A stretch of 64,000 bases of DNA from Candidatus Mediterraneibacter surreyensis (GCA_019118885.1 DWYB01000032.1:36838-100837), one strand, 5' to 3'; positions 34,690 to 44,109 are shown, numbered from the stretch's first letter. Numbers and translations are program-made. The notes: generated by a model from the letters alone, not told the origin.

Positions 34690-35565
34690 ATGAAAAACAA
34701 GAAATTTATATGGGCTGTGATGTTTCCGGCTATGGCGCACATGTGCATATTCATCATCGCTCCGATCATTATAGGTCTGGTAATTTCATTTTTCCATTAT
34801 AATCCGCTCAGCTCAGATAACTATTTTGTCGGATTGGAGAACTTTGCGAGACTGGCAGGCGACGACGAATTTCTTATCGCTTTGCGCAATACGTTTATAT
34901 TCGTGCTGGTGACAGTCTGTCTGAACATTTTTACAGCTCTTCTGATAGCCCAGTGTATCAGTTGGTTCAAATCTAACAAGGTGCGCAGTCTGTTCAGGAT
35001 GATCTTTTTCCTGCCGTGTATCGCTTCCCAGGCAGCAACGGCGGTTGTGTTTTCCCGGTCGATCTATCCGACGACAACAGGATTTTTAAATGTGATCTTA
35101 AATGCCATCGGCCTGCCCTCCGTAAACTGGCTGGGCGATCCGAAAGTGGTCATGATCTCTCTTATCATCTACACGATCTGGATGGATGTGGGATACAATA
35201 TTATCCTGTTTTCCGCAGGAATCGACGGAATCCCGGCATATGTCTATGAGGCGGCAGATCTGGACGGGGCGAGCGAGTGGGTGAAATTCCGTAAGATCAC
35301 CTGGCCGCTCCTTGGGCGGAGTTTTCAGTTTGTGATCGTCCAGACTCTGATCTCCCATTTTCAGATGTTTACACAGTTTGCAGTGCTGATATTAAAGGAC
35401 GGCCCGAAAAATTCAGGTCTGGTACTGTCGAGATATATTTATAAAACAGCGTTTGAATATAAGGATATGGGATATGCTTCAGCCATCTCCCTTGTCCTGT
35501 TTGTGATCATTATGATACTGTCCCTGATCGAGCAGAAGAAGAGCCAGGTTGACTGGGAATACTAG
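34690..35565 (+). CDS. Oligosaccharide ABC transporter permease, MalF/MsmF type
   Basis: The 291-residue protein has six predicted membrane segments and the binding-protein-dependent transport (EAA) loop YEAADLDGASEWVKFRKITWPLL, which contacts the ATPase. GAGGAGG precedes the start. It pairs with the next permease. No ATPase gene is present in this operon. Confidence 0.9.
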   Translation: MKNKKFIWAVMFPAMAHMCIFIIAPIIIGLVISFFHYNPLSSDNYFVGLENFARLAGDDEFLIALRNTFIFVLVTVCLNIFTALLIAQCISWFKSNKVRSLFRMIFFLPCIASQAATAVVFSRSIYPTTTGFLNVILNAIGLPSVNWLGDPKVVMISLIIYTIWMDVGYNIILFSAGIDGIPAYVYEAADLDGASEWVKFRKITWPLLGRSFQFVIVQTLISHFQMFTQFAVLILKDGPKNSGLVLSRYIYKTAFEYKDMGYASAISLVLFVIIMILSLIEQKKSQVDWEY

Positions 35566-35575
35566 GAGGCGCGCT

Positions 35576-36412
35576 ATGAGAATATTAAAAGATAAGAAAA
35601 ACAGAAAACTCAGGATTTTTTCATTTGTCGTGTTGAGCGTGCTTGCGGTGCTCTTCCTTGCGCCTTATTTCTGGATGCTTTCCAATTCCTTTAAATCTAC
35701 GAAGGAGATCCTGCTCCACCCCACGAATATGCTGCCGATCGAATTTACGCTTTCCGGTTATGAAAAGGTGCTGACAGAATCGCCATTTTTCACATGGCTT
35801 GGAAACTCCCTGTTTATTACGATCATTGATACTGTAGTCGTATTGTTTACAAGTTCTATCGTGGGATTCGTACTTTCAAAATACAGATTCCGTCTGAAGA
35901 AAGTCCTCTTTTATGTGATCCTGATCACAATGATGATGCCTACGGCGGCTATGATGATCCCTAACTTTTTGCTGATATCAGGACTGGGGTGGTATGATAA
36001 TATCATTTCGCTCATCGTTCCCATGTTTGTCAGCGCGTTTGGAATCTTTCTCTGCAAGCAGTTTATCGACGATCTGCCAAGCGAACTTTTTGAATGTGCA
36101 ATGCTGGACAATGCGTCAGATTTTATTATTTACTGGAAAATCGTACTTCCGGGGATCAGACCGGCTCTCGGTAGCCTGACAATATTTACGTTCCTGACAG
36201 TATGGAACGACTATCAGACACCGCTCATTTACTTAAACAGCACGAAGAATATGACGCTGCCGCTGGCTATGTCTTTCTTCTCGACCCAGCATTTAAATGA
36301 CCTGTCCGCTACGATGGCGGCAGCCTCACTCATAATGATCCCTGCTTCGATCGTATTTATCATCTTCCAGAAGCAGTTCATCAAGGGGATCGCAATGACA
36401 GGTATGAAGTAA
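35576..36412 (+). CDS. Oligosaccharide ABC transporter permease, MalG/MsmG type
   Basis: The product has 278 residues from ATG 35576 (AGGAGGCGCGC site). It has six membrane segments and an EAA loop, LFECAMLDNASDFIIYWKIVLPGI, followed by FLTVWNDYQTPLIYL, typical of the MalG/MsmG side. Completing the importer requires an MsmK-like ATPase encoded elsewhere, a common arrangement in Firmicutes in which one ATPase serves several importers. Confidence 0.9.
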   Translation: MRILKDKKNRKLRIFSFVVLSVLAVLFLAPYFWMLSNSFKSTKEILLHPTNMLPIEFTLSGYEKVLTESPFFTWLGNSLFITIIDTVVVLFTSSIVGFVLSKYRFRLKKVLFYVILITMMMPTAAMMIPNFLLISGLGWYDNIISLIVPMFVSAFGIFLCKQFIDDLPSELFECAMLDNASDFIIYWKIVLPGIRPALGSLTIFTFLTVWNDYQTPLIYLNSTKNMTLPLAMSFFSTQHLNDLSATMAAASLIMIPASIVFIIFQKQFIKGIAMTGMK

Positions 36413-36439
36413 GAAAGAGGAATAAGGAGGAGACAAAGT

Positions 36440-37522
36440 ATGGAGCTGCAGGATTTCAGACCGGCATGTGCGGCGGTGTTTAAAAGGACGCCGCTCCGGA
36501 AGCCGGCATTCCCCGTGATAGATTTCCACACACATATGGGAAAAATGCTGCTCGGAGAAGACTATACGGAAAAGTATGATACGGGAGAGTATGTGGAGCA
36601 GCTTAAGGAATGCGGAGTAGCTATGGCTGTCGATATGGACGGTTATGGTGGAAAAGACTTTGAAGTGCTTAAGCAGAAAGTAAAGGGATATGAGAAGTAT
36701 TTTATTCATTTTATGCAGCTTGACTACTCCCGGTATGATGAGCCGGAATTTGCAGAGGATATCTCGGGCCAGATCCGCAAAGCGTATAAAAACGGCTGTC
36801 GTGGAATCAAGATGTGGAAAGACCTGGCGTTGTATAAAAAGGACAAAAACGGGAATCCGCTTCGCATGGACGATCCCAGATTTGACGCGGTCTACGATAC
36901 GGCTGCAGAACTTGACATCCCGGTATTGATGCATATTGCAGATCCGAAAGCTTTTTTTCTGCCGGCCGATGAGACGAACGAACGGTGGGAAGAACTTCAC
37001 GAGATGCCGGAGTGGGATTTTTCGGACCGCTCAAGATACATGAGTTTTGATGAATTGATGGAAATGCAGGAGAATGTTATCCGGAAACATCCGGGAACTA
37101 CATTTGTCGTAGCTCATGTCGGAAGCTGTGCGGAGGACTTGGGATGGGTTAAGGCGCAGCTTGAAAAATACCCGAATATGAATGTGGACATTGCAGCCAG
37201 AGTGGCTGAACTGGGAAGAGCGCCTTACAGTGCGAGGAGATTTTTCTCAGACTGTCAGGACCAGATCGTGTTCGGAACGGACTCTACGCCGTTGAGCATG
37301 GGATATCATAAGATATATTATCGTTTTTTGGAGACGGAGGATGAGTATTTCCCGTACCACCCGGAGGGAGAACTGCCGGGGCAGGGGAGATGGGAAATCT
37401 ATGGGATCGGGTTAAGCGTAGAGATACTGCGGAAGATTTATTATAAGAATGCCTGTAGGATATTGAGGATAGATCCGGAGCGGTTCGAGGAGGAGAGCTA
37501 TGAAATATTATCTGAGTGTTGA
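36440..37522 (+). CDS. Metal-dependent amidohydrolase-2 family hydrolase
   Basis: The 360-residue TIM-barrel hydrolase has the HxH metal site (His30, His32 in IDFHTHMG), the central His of PVLMHIADP, TTFVVAHVGS and the catalytic Asp in IVFGTDSTPLSMG. Related enzymes hydrolyse lactones or decarboxylate ring acids. Its place between a sugar importer and a sugar kinase suggests action on a sugar derivative such as a lactone, amide or N-acyl group. GGAGGAGAC precedes the start. It overlaps the kinase gene by 23 bases. Substrate unknown. Confidence 0.78.
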   Translation: MELQDFRPACAAVFKRTPLRKPAFPVIDFHTHMGKMLLGEDYTEKYDTGEYVEQLKECGVAMAVDMDGYGGKDFEVLKQKVKGYEKYFIHFMQLDYSRYDEPEFAEDISGQIRKAYKNGCRGIKMWKDLALYKKDKNGNPLRMDDPRFDAVYDTAAELDIPVLMHIADPKAFFLPADETNERWEELHEMPEWDFSDRSRYMSFDELMEMQENVIRKHPGTTFVVAHVGSCAEDLGWVKAQLEKYPNMNVDIAARVAELGRAPYSARRFFSDCQDQIVFGTDSTPLSMGYHKIYYRFLETEDEYFPYHPEGELPGQGRWEIYGIGLSVEILRKIYYKNACRILRIDPERFEEESYEILSEC

Positions 37523-38474
37523 CGGTGGAGGAACAAAGACTGCTTTCCTTCTGTGCGGGGAAAACGGTATGGTGCAGGCTGACTGTATTCTCGGGCCGGC
37601 CAATTATATGGTGAATGGAACAGAGTCTGTTCTTTCTGTATTAAAGGAGGGGGTCCTTAAGATCTGCTGTCAGGCCAAAATCGCGCAGAGCGATATCTTA
37701 GGAGCTTTTATCGCTATAGCGGGATATGGAGACGTGCCGGAAGACGTTCCTGTGATCACGCGGTTGGTAGAGGAAGCGTTCCCACGGATTCCGCTCACGC
37801 TGGGAAACGATACGGAAAATGCGCTTGCGGGCTCCCTGCCCGGACGCCGGGGCGTCCACATCATCGCGGGTACCGGGTCGATCGGCCTTGGGATTGACCG
37901 CGCCGGACGTTATGTCAGATGTGGAGGGTGGCATCATCTGTTTGGCGGAGATGAAGGAAGCGCCTATTGGATTGGCTGTCAGCTTCTCATTCATTTTACA
38001 AAGCAGGCGGACGGACGGGAAGAAAAGTCGGAGCTTTATGACTACATTATGAGAAAATACGATCTTTCCTGCCCGGAGGATATCTTGAAACTGGTGGTCA
38101 CAGAGTGGGAAGGAAAAAGGGATAAGATAGCGGGATTTTCAAGAGACGCGAGTGAACTGGCGGAGAAGGGAGATAAGAACGCCCGCAGGATCTTTTTTGA
38201 TGCAGCCGGGGAACTGGCTCTTATCGTAAAAGGAATTGTCTCGCATGGGAATTTTGATTTCCCGGTTTCTGTCTCTTATTCCGGAGGGGTGTTCAAATCA
38301 ATGAAATATCTGAAGGATGCGTTTGAAGAGTCCCTAAAAGATATTCCGCATCACCTGTGCGGCCCTCAGCTCCCACCGGCGGCAGGCGGCATCCTGCTGG
38401 CGTGTGAAAGGAGCGGGGGCAGCATCAGCCAGGAGATGCTGAAGAACTTAAGTCCGGTCTGGGATATTTTCTGA
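37500..38474 (+). CDS. BadF/BcrA-type ATPase, probable N-acetylglucosamine-like sugar kinase
   Basis: This 324-residue ASKHA-fold protein has the phosphate-1 motif LSVDGGGTKTAFLL, VHIIAGTGSIGLGI (phosphate-2 and adenosine regions) and FGGDEGSAYWIG, which is typical of N-acetylglucosamine kinases of the BadF/BadG family. It probably phosphorylates a monosaccharide released by the GH4 enzyme or the amidohydrolase. It is the last gene of the GH4 operon and is followed by a GC hairpin. Confidence 0.82.
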   Translation: MKYYLSVDGGGTKTAFLLCGENGMVQADCILGPANYMVNGTESVLSVLKEGVLKICCQAKIAQSDILGAFIAIAGYGDVPEDVPVITRLVEEAFPRIPLTLGNDTENALAGSLPGRRGVHIIAGTGSIGLGIDRAGRYVRCGGWHHLFGGDEGSAYWIGCQLLIHFTKQADGREEKSELYDYIMRKYDLSCPEDILKLVVTEWEGKRDKIAGFSRDASELAEKGDKNARRIFFDAAGELALIVKGIVSHGNFDFPVSVSYSGGVFKSMKYLKDAFEESLKDIPHHLCGPQLPPAAGGILLACERSGGSISQEMLKNLSPVWDIF

Positions 38475-38494
38475 AACGATAATTGTGCAAAGGT

Positions 38495-38516
38495 GCCGCC
38501 GGTTATATCCGGCGGC
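38495..38516 (+). terminator. GC hairpin at the end of the GH4 operon
   Basis: GCCGCCGG (38495-38502) is complementary to CCGGCGGC (38509-38516) around a six-base loop. Only ATTATAGTT follows, so termination may be incomplete and read-through to the MATE gene is possible. Confidence 0.55.
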
Positions 38517-38580
38517 ATTATAGTTGGGGGCTTTTATACCCGATATCATCCAAATAAAAGAAAACAGGACAGGAGCAGAC

Positions 38581-39975
38581 ATGGCTGGAAAATTCAGAGA
38601 AAAATTCATCGGAGACAGAAATTTCTACCGGATAGCGCTTGCGATCGCTGTGCCGATCATGGTGCAAAACGGTATTACGAACTTTGTGAGTCTGTTGGAT
38701 AATATTATGGTCGGACGTCTGGGGACCGCGCCTATGGCGGGCGTTTCCATCGTGAACCAGCTCGTCTTTGTATACAATCTGTGCATTTTTGGAGGAGTAG
38801 CGGGAGCCGGGATCTTTACCGCTCAGTATTCGGGCAGGGGAGATGATGAAGGGATACAGAATACATTCCGGTATAAATTCTGGATGGCGTTGATAATAAC
38901 GGCCGGCGCGGTTATACTCCTTGCCCTGGCGGGAGAGGATCTGATCCGCCTGTACCTGAACAGGGAGACGGCGGATGGCGGGATGCTCGAGGCTTTTGAG
39001 AGCGGCAAGATTTATCTGAAGATCATTCTCCTGGGACTGCCCCCTTTTATGATGCTCCAGGTATATGCCAGTACGCTGAGGGAATGTGGAGAGACTTTGG
39101 TTCCTATGAAGGCGGGGATCGCGGCTGTATTCGTGAATCTGGTATTTAATTATCTGCTGATTTACGGGAAATTTGGATTTCCGGAGCTTGGAGCGGCAGG
39201 GGCGGCGGCCGCGACGGTGCTGTCGCGCTATGTGGAGGCGCTGGCTGTGATCTTGTGGACTCACAGGCATCCGCGGCAGAACAGATATGTAAAAGGGCTG
39301 TACCAGACGATGCGGATCCCGCTTCACCTTGTCAGAGAGTATTTCATAAAAGGGATGCCTCTGCTTTTGAACGAGGCGCTCTGGTCTCTGGGGATGGCGG
39401 TGCTGACTCAATGCTATTCAGTAAGGGGGCTCGATGTGATCGCGGCTCTTAATATCGCGAATACGATCAATAATGTCCTGAGTGTGGTCTTCGCAGCCAT
39501 GGGAGAGTCTGTGGCGATCATCGTAGGCCAGGTACTGGGGGCGGGAGATATGAAGAAAGCGAGAGATACTGACAATAAGATGATCGCTTTCTGTGTGGGG
39601 GCGAGTTTTTTAGTGGCCCTGGCAATGTTGGCGGCAGCTCCGGTATTTCCGGGATTCTATAATACTACGTCTGCGGTGCGCGCGACTGCGGCAGGCATCA
39701 TAGTGGCTCAGGCGGTATTTATTCCCCAGAATGCGTTTTTAAACGGTACTTACTTTACGCTTCGGGCCGGAGGGAAGACAGGGATCACATTCTTTTTTGA
39801 CTGTGTATTTCTGTGGGCGGTCAGTGTGCCAACCGTGTTCCTGCTCTGCAGGTATACGGTGCTGCCGCCCTGGGCGGTATATGCGTCAATGCAGGTGGGG
39901 GAATGCATGAAAAGCGCGATCGGGTTTATCCTGGTCAGACGAGGCGTATGGCTGGAAAATATCATAGAGGAATAA
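38581..39975 (+). CDS. MATE-family multidrug/Na+ efflux transporter
   Basis: The 464-residue membrane protein has about twelve helices in two homologous halves. The first begins AIAVPIMVQNGITNFVSLLDNIMVG, with the typical MATE GRLGTAPMAGVSIVNQ. The second begins GMPLLLNEALWSLGMAVL, with AMGESVAIIVGQVLGAGD. ATG 38581 (ACAGGAGCAGAC) is the supported start. It exports cationic compounds against Na+ or H+. Its operon membership is unclear. Confidence 0.9.
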   Translation: MAGKFREKFIGDRNFYRIALAIAVPIMVQNGITNFVSLLDNIMVGRLGTAPMAGVSIVNQLVFVYNLCIFGGVAGAGIFTAQYSGRGDDEGIQNTFRYKFWMALIITAGAVILLALAGEDLIRLYLNRETADGGMLEAFESGKIYLKIILLGLPPFMMLQVYASTLRECGETLVPMKAGIAAVFVNLVFNYLLIYGKFGFPELGAAGAAAATVLSRYVEALAVILWTHRHPRQNRYVKGLYQTMRIPLHLVREYFIKGMPLLLNEALWSLGMAVLTQCYSVRGLDVIAALNIANTINNVLSVVFAAMGESVAIIVGQVLGAGDMKKARDTDNKMIAFCVGASFLVALAMLAAAPVFPGFYNTTSAVRATAAGIIVAQAVFIPQNAFLNGTYFTLRAGGKTGITFFFDCVFLWAVSVPTVFLLCRYTVLPPWAVYASMQVGECMKSAIGFILVRRGVWLENIIEE

Positions 39976-40260
39976 TCATGGGGATGCCCGGATCCTTCCC
40001 CGGAGTATATCTGTGTTCCCATACGAGCTGGAGAACATCCGTTGTTCCCCGAGTACAAAATAGATCTACTTCTGTTGTACGGAGACGATAAACAGCAGGA
40101 AAATATTGAAAACCGCATTGATTTCTGAAAAATTTAGTGCTATATTCTGCATATCAAAAGCGGATAAGCAAAGGGGCTTATGCATGACAACGTGCATAGG
40201 CCTTTTTTTATTTGTCCTTTTGATCACAGCAAGAAAAAAGAATACAGGGAGTGAACAGAC
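39976..40260 (+). promoter_or_regulatory. Leader region of the codA-like operon with attenuator-type terminator
   Basis: The first 150 bases contain a short frame reading EYKIDLLLLYGDD with no start signal, probably gene debris. Further on, TATATT at 40142-40147 may be a -10 box. A terminator follows: an imperfect stem with AAAGGGGCTTATGCA (about 40170-40184) and TGCATAGGCC (40193-40202), then seven Ts (40203-40209). It ends about 50 bases before the codA start. A promoter followed closely by a terminator is the layout of an attenuator. I did not recognise a known riboswitch class. Confidence 0.5.
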
Positions 40261-41520
40261 ATGAAGAGAAAGAAATTTATAAACGCAAAAATAAAAGGGA
40301 TGGATGGATTACAGGAAATATTGGTCGAGGACGGCGTGTTTCAAGAGATTGCCCCGCGCATTGACGCTCCCGGCTGTCCGGCTGTCGATCTGCAGGGAAT
40401 GCTGGTCCTGCCGCCTTATGTAGATCCGCATATCCATCTTGACTATGTATTTACAGCAAGAAAACAGGGAGCGAAAAACGGAACGGGCACGCTCTTTGAA
40501 GGAATCCAGAGGTGGGGCGAGACGAAAAGCGACCTGACTGTAGATGAAGTTAAGGGGAGAGCCCTCAGAGCGGTAAGAAAAGAGCTGTCTCACGGTGTTC
40601 AGTACATAAGGACTCATGCGGATGTGACGGATCCGGAACTGACTTCCCTCAAAGCGATGCTGGAGCTGAAAGAAGAGTTAAAAGATCTTGTGACGATCCA
40701 GATCGTATCATTTCCACAGGAAGGGATGTATGCCTACCGCGGCGGCGATGAACTGGTAGAAGAAGGGCTGAAAATGGGGGCAGACTGCGTAGGAGGGATC
40801 CCCCATTATGAACTGGCTAGAGAGTTCGGAGAAAAGTCGGTCCACAAAGTCGTAGAGCTGGCGGTAAAGTATGACAGGATGATCGATATCCACTGCGATG
40901 AGACGGATGACGTGCAGAGCAGATTCCTTGAACTGCTCACAGCGCTTTCGATCATGGAAGGGATTGGCGAAAAAACGACTGCAAGCCATACCTGTTCTTT
41001 CGGGTCTGCGGATAACAGCTATGCGTTTAAGCTGATGAAAAATCTGAAAAAGGCCGGATTGAACATGATCTCATGCCCGACAGAGAATATTTATCTCCAG
41101 GGCCGCCAGGATACATATCCGAAACGGAGAGGCATTACCAGGGTAAAAGAGTTATATGAAAACGGGATCAATGTATGTTTCGCGCAGGATTCGATACAGG
41201 ATCCCTGGTATCCTCTTGGAAATGGAAATCTGATGAATGTGCTGGACAACGGGATCCATATCGCGCAGATGATGTCGTTTGAAGAATTAGAACATGTCCT
41301 GGATCTGATCACAGTAAACGGCGCGCGGACGATGAACATCACGGACAGCTATGGGATCGAGGCGGGGAAACCGGCAAATTTCATTGTGCTCAACGCAAAG
41401 AGCGAGTTTGAAGCGGTTGCGGAACGCGCGGACGTTTCCGCCAGTGTGAGAAACGGCGAGTTCCTGTTTAAGAAGGCGCCCGTATCTTATGAGGAGCAAA
41501 ATGATTTTATGAAAGGATAA
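40261..41520 (+). CDS. Cytosine-deaminase-like amidohydrolase with altered active site
   Basis: The 419-residue protein follows E. coli CodA throughout: HxH metal site (His57, His59 in DPHIHLD), GTLFEGIQRWGETK, IQIVSFPQEGMYAYRGG, IDIHCDETDDVQSRF, TASHT, YPKRRGITRVKELYENGINVCF and DPWYPLG. It is a member of the cytosine/isoguanine deaminase group. One difference stands out. Where CodA has GHDD (metal ligand Asp313 and substrate-contacting Asp314), this protein has AQDS: the metal Asp is kept as Asp310, but Ser311 replaces the second Asp and Gln309 the His. A different or broader heterocyclic substrate is likely. A PucR regulator gene follows. Confidence 0.82.
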   Translation: MKRKKFINAKIKGMDGLQEILVEDGVFQEIAPRIDAPGCPAVDLQGMLVLPPYVDPHIHLDYVFTARKQGAKNGTGTLFEGIQRWGETKSDLTVDEVKGRALRAVRKELSHGVQYIRTHADVTDPELTSLKAMLELKEELKDLVTIQIVSFPQEGMYAYRGGDELVEEGLKMGADCVGGIPHYELAREFGEKSVHKVVELAVKYDRMIDIHCDETDDVQSRFLELLTALSIMEGIGEKTTASHTCSFGSADNSYAFKLMKNLKKAGLNMISCPTENIYLQGRQDTYPKRRGITRVKELYENGINVCFAQDSIQDPWYPLGNGNLMNVLDNGIHIAQMMSFEELEHVLDLITVNGARTMNITDSYGIEAGKPANFIVLNAKSEFEAVAERADVSASVRNGEFLFKKAPVSYEEQNDFMKG

Positions 41521-41542
41521 CTGGCAGGCAGGAAGGATAAAT

Positions 41543-42718
41543 ATGTTCAGATGCAGAGATTTGATGCTGCTCCCGTCTATGGCGGAAGCAAAACTGATAG
41601 CGGGACAGAGCGGACTGGACCGTCTCATCCGCTGGGTATATAAACCGGAAGATATGCACTTCGTAAAATGGGTGCGGGGAAATGAGCTGCTCATTATCAG
41701 CACTCCGGTAATAAAAAGCAGAGATTTTGATCTGAGAAGGCTTCTGGATCAGGCTGTAAAACTGCGAATGGCGGGGATGCTCCTGCTGGTCGGGGAAAAA
41801 TACATTACGCAGATACCGGCGGATGTGATCTCCTTTGCAAATTCAAAAAAATTTCCGATCTTCCGAATGTCGGGGGAGATCCCGCTGATCGATATTTTCG
41901 AGGAGATCGGCCATGCGATCGCGTATGACGATGAAAAAGAATTTGAGAGCAGTGGGCTGTTTACGAACATCATATTCGGAAATGCGGTAAACACGGACTC
42001 GTTTTTAACGAAATGCAGAGAGGCTGGGTATGAAATAGAGATACCGCAGCGAATGTTTATCGTTCGTCTGAATTCTTCGGGGAAAATGCAGATGATCGAC
42101 TGCGGAAACGTGACGGGCAGGATAAAAGAGTGTTTTGAAGAGGCGGGGATCCCTGTTTTACTGTCAGGATTTGGCAGCAGTTGTATCGGCTGTTTCGGAA
42201 CTGAGAAAGGAACATATTCCGCGGTGAAAACAGTTTACGAAAATATATCGGAATGGATCTCCGAGGAATATGAAAACTGGAAGGCCGGCATGGGAATAGG
42301 GAAACCATATGCGGAGATTGAAGATTTACATAAAAGCTATGAGGAGGCTTCCAAGTGCATCCGCGTGATCGAAAAGACGTGCGGCGGACAGGGAATCTAT
42401 CAATTTGAAGACATCGGTCTGTATGATCTGATCATGGAATCGGGAAATCGGCAGATCATCGATGGATTTATAGAGAATACGCTGGGAACGATCCTGGATT
42501 ATGACAGAGAGAACAATGCGGATCTTTTAGAGACTCTGACCAGTTATCTCTGGAATAACAACAGCCTTCTTTATGCGTCCAGAGAACTTCATATGCATCG
42601 GAATACTGTAAAGTACCGGATCAGACGGATCGAAGAGCTGACCGGAAAATCTCTGGAAGATGCTTCTGTGAAGCTGGAATTTATGAACGCGATCTTGAGC
42701 AGGAAACTTTGTCGATAA
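41543..42718 (+). CDS. PucR-family transcriptional regulator
   Basis: The 391-residue protein has an N-terminal PucR ligand domain (about 5-125; DLMLLPSMAEAKLIAGQSGLD, VRGNELLIIS), a weak central domain and a C-terminal helix-turn-helix of the PucR/CdaR type (about 325-385; LETLTSYLWNNNSLLYASREL, HMHRNTVKYRIRRIEELTG). PucR proteins control purine and other nitrogen-heterocycle catabolism. It lies 22 bases after the deaminase gene, so it is probably the local activator of this block. Confidence 0.9.
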   Translation: MFRCRDLMLLPSMAEAKLIAGQSGLDRLIRWVYKPEDMHFVKWVRGNELLIISTPVIKSRDFDLRRLLDQAVKLRMAGMLLLVGEKYITQIPADVISFANSKKFPIFRMSGEIPLIDIFEEIGHAIAYDDEKEFESSGLFTNIIFGNAVNTDSFLTKCREAGYEIEIPQRMFIVRLNSSGKMQMIDCGNVTGRIKECFEEAGIPVLLSGFGSSCIGCFGTEKGTYSAVKTVYENISEWISEEYENWKAGMGIGKPYAEIEDLHKSYEEASKCIRVIEKTCGGQGIYQFEDIGLYDLIMESGNRQIIDGFIENTLGTILDYDRENNADLLETLTSYLWNNNSLLYASRELHMHRNTVKYRIRRIEELTGKSLEDASVKLEFMNAILSRKLCR

Positions 42719-42740
42719 ACAACACAGAATGGAGGCAGAC

Positions 42741-44090
42741 ATGAATTTAGGACTAATTGCAGTATTGATCGTGATCATGATCGTGGCGGGATCGATCGTG
42801 ACAAAGAAATGCGAACCGTTTCTTATCGGCGGTTCCATACTCGGAGCTGTATTTTTATACAGACAGGATTTTTTATCAAAGTGGGTGGCTGTTCTGGAAG
42901 ATGTGATGAGCAGCGAAGCATATCTGATCCTTGTATGCGGACTCTTCGGAAGCCTGATCGCTTTGCTCACGGCTTCAAGGGGAAGCTACGGATTCTCAAA
43001 GATCGTTGCAAAACTGTGCAACACAGAGAAAAAGACAATGATCACGACGGTAATCCTTGGGATCATAATTTTTATTGACGACTACCTCAATGTATTGTCC
43101 ATAGGAACTGCTATGAAAGGGGTATATGACAAGAGAAAAATACCGAGGGAGACGCTGTCTTATCTGATCGACAGTACGGGATCTCCGGTGTGCGTACTGA
43201 TCCCTTTTTCTTCGTGGGCGGTGTATTTCGGTTCTATCTTTTTTGCCCAGGACAGTGTGAAAGCTCTGGGGGATTCCACGTGGATGGGCGCCTATATAAG
43301 AGCGATCCCGTTCTGTATCTATCCGATTGTGACAATACTGATCATCGTACTGTTTTCTTTCGGACTCTTCCCTAAACTGGGAAGGATGAAAAAGGCGTAT
43401 GAGAGAACGGCGAAAACCGGAATGACATACAGCGAAGCGAGCAGAAAGTATAATCTGGAAGAGACAGAAGATCAGGACGGTAATATATGGAACTTTATCA
43501 TTCCGATGGCGGTGCTTGTGGTTGTAGCTGTCATAACCGGGGATCTTGTCGTCGCGCAGGTTGTATCCCTGCTTCTGACACTGGTGCTTTACCTTGTGAC
43601 GAAAGTGATGAATTTTACCGAGTTCTGGGATTGCTTTATCAAGGGCTTCGCCGATATGCTTCCGATCATAACGCTGATCATTTCCGCGCTGACATTCCAG
43701 CATATTGCGGCGGATATGCAGATGACGGAGTTCTTCATCAAGATCACGGAACCGATCCTGTCAGCGCCGCTGTTCCCGATGATCGCCTTTATCCTTGTCG
43801 CTTTGCTGGCCTTTATGATCGCCAACGCATGGGGCGTCTGTTCCCTTGTGGCTCCGGTGCTCCTTTCCATGGGCGCGTCGGTAGGAGCCAATCCGGTGCT
43901 GATCATGGCGGCAATCCTTTCCGGGTGTGTCTTTGGAAATCATGCCTGCTTCTATTCGGATACTATGGTCCTGTCTTCACAGGGAAGCGGGATCGACAAT
44001 TTTGATCACGCCATGTCTCAGCTGCCCTATTCTCTGATCGCAGTGGCGGTAAGCGTGGCAGGTTTCCTGATCTTCGGATTTGTATTTTAA
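42741..44090 (+). CDS. NhaC-type Na+/H+ antiporter family transporter
   Basis: The 449-residue protein has about eleven to twelve membrane helices and the NhaC family motifs FIDDYLNVLSIGTAMKGVYD, IDSTGSPVCVLIPFSSWAVY and GNHACFYSDTMVLSSQGSG. The start is ATG 42741, since ATGGAGG at 42729 supplies the ribosome site. Members exchange Na+ and H+, or carry metabolites with ions. In this cluster it may move an amine, an organic acid or ammonium-linked ions from deamination, but that is inference. Confidence 0.88.
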   Translation: MNLGLIAVLIVIMIVAGSIVTKKCEPFLIGGSILGAVFLYRQDFLSKWVAVLEDVMSSEAYLILVCGLFGSLIALLTASRGSYGFSKIVAKLCNTEKKTMITTVILGIIIFIDDYLNVLSIGTAMKGVYDKRKIPRETLSYLIDSTGSPVCVLIPFSSWAVYFGSIFFAQDSVKALGDSTWMGAYIRAIPFCIYPIVTILIIVLFSFGLFPKLGRMKKAYERTAKTGMTYSEASRKYNLEETEDQDGNIWNFIIPMAVLVVVAVITGDLVVAQVVSLLLTLVLYLVTKVMNFTEFWDCFIKGFADMLPIITLIISALTFQHIAADMQMTEFFIKITEPILSAPLFPMIAFILVALLAFMIANAWGVCSLVAPVLLSMGASVGANPVLIMAAILSGCVFGNHACFYSDTMVLSSQGSGIDNFDHAMSQLPYSLIAVAVSVAGFLIFGFVF

Positions 44091-44109
44091 AGGTAGGAGG
44101 AGATATCGA

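Noticed and set aside
38518-39411. 297-residue antisense frame opposite the MATE gene
   Set aside because: It is basic and His/Arg/Gln-rich, as expected for the complement of a membrane-protein gene, with no start signal.
40160-40210. Known riboswitch class (purine, preQ1, guanidine) before the codA-like gene
   Set aside because: None of the core motifs of these classes could be found; only a terminator hairpin is clear.
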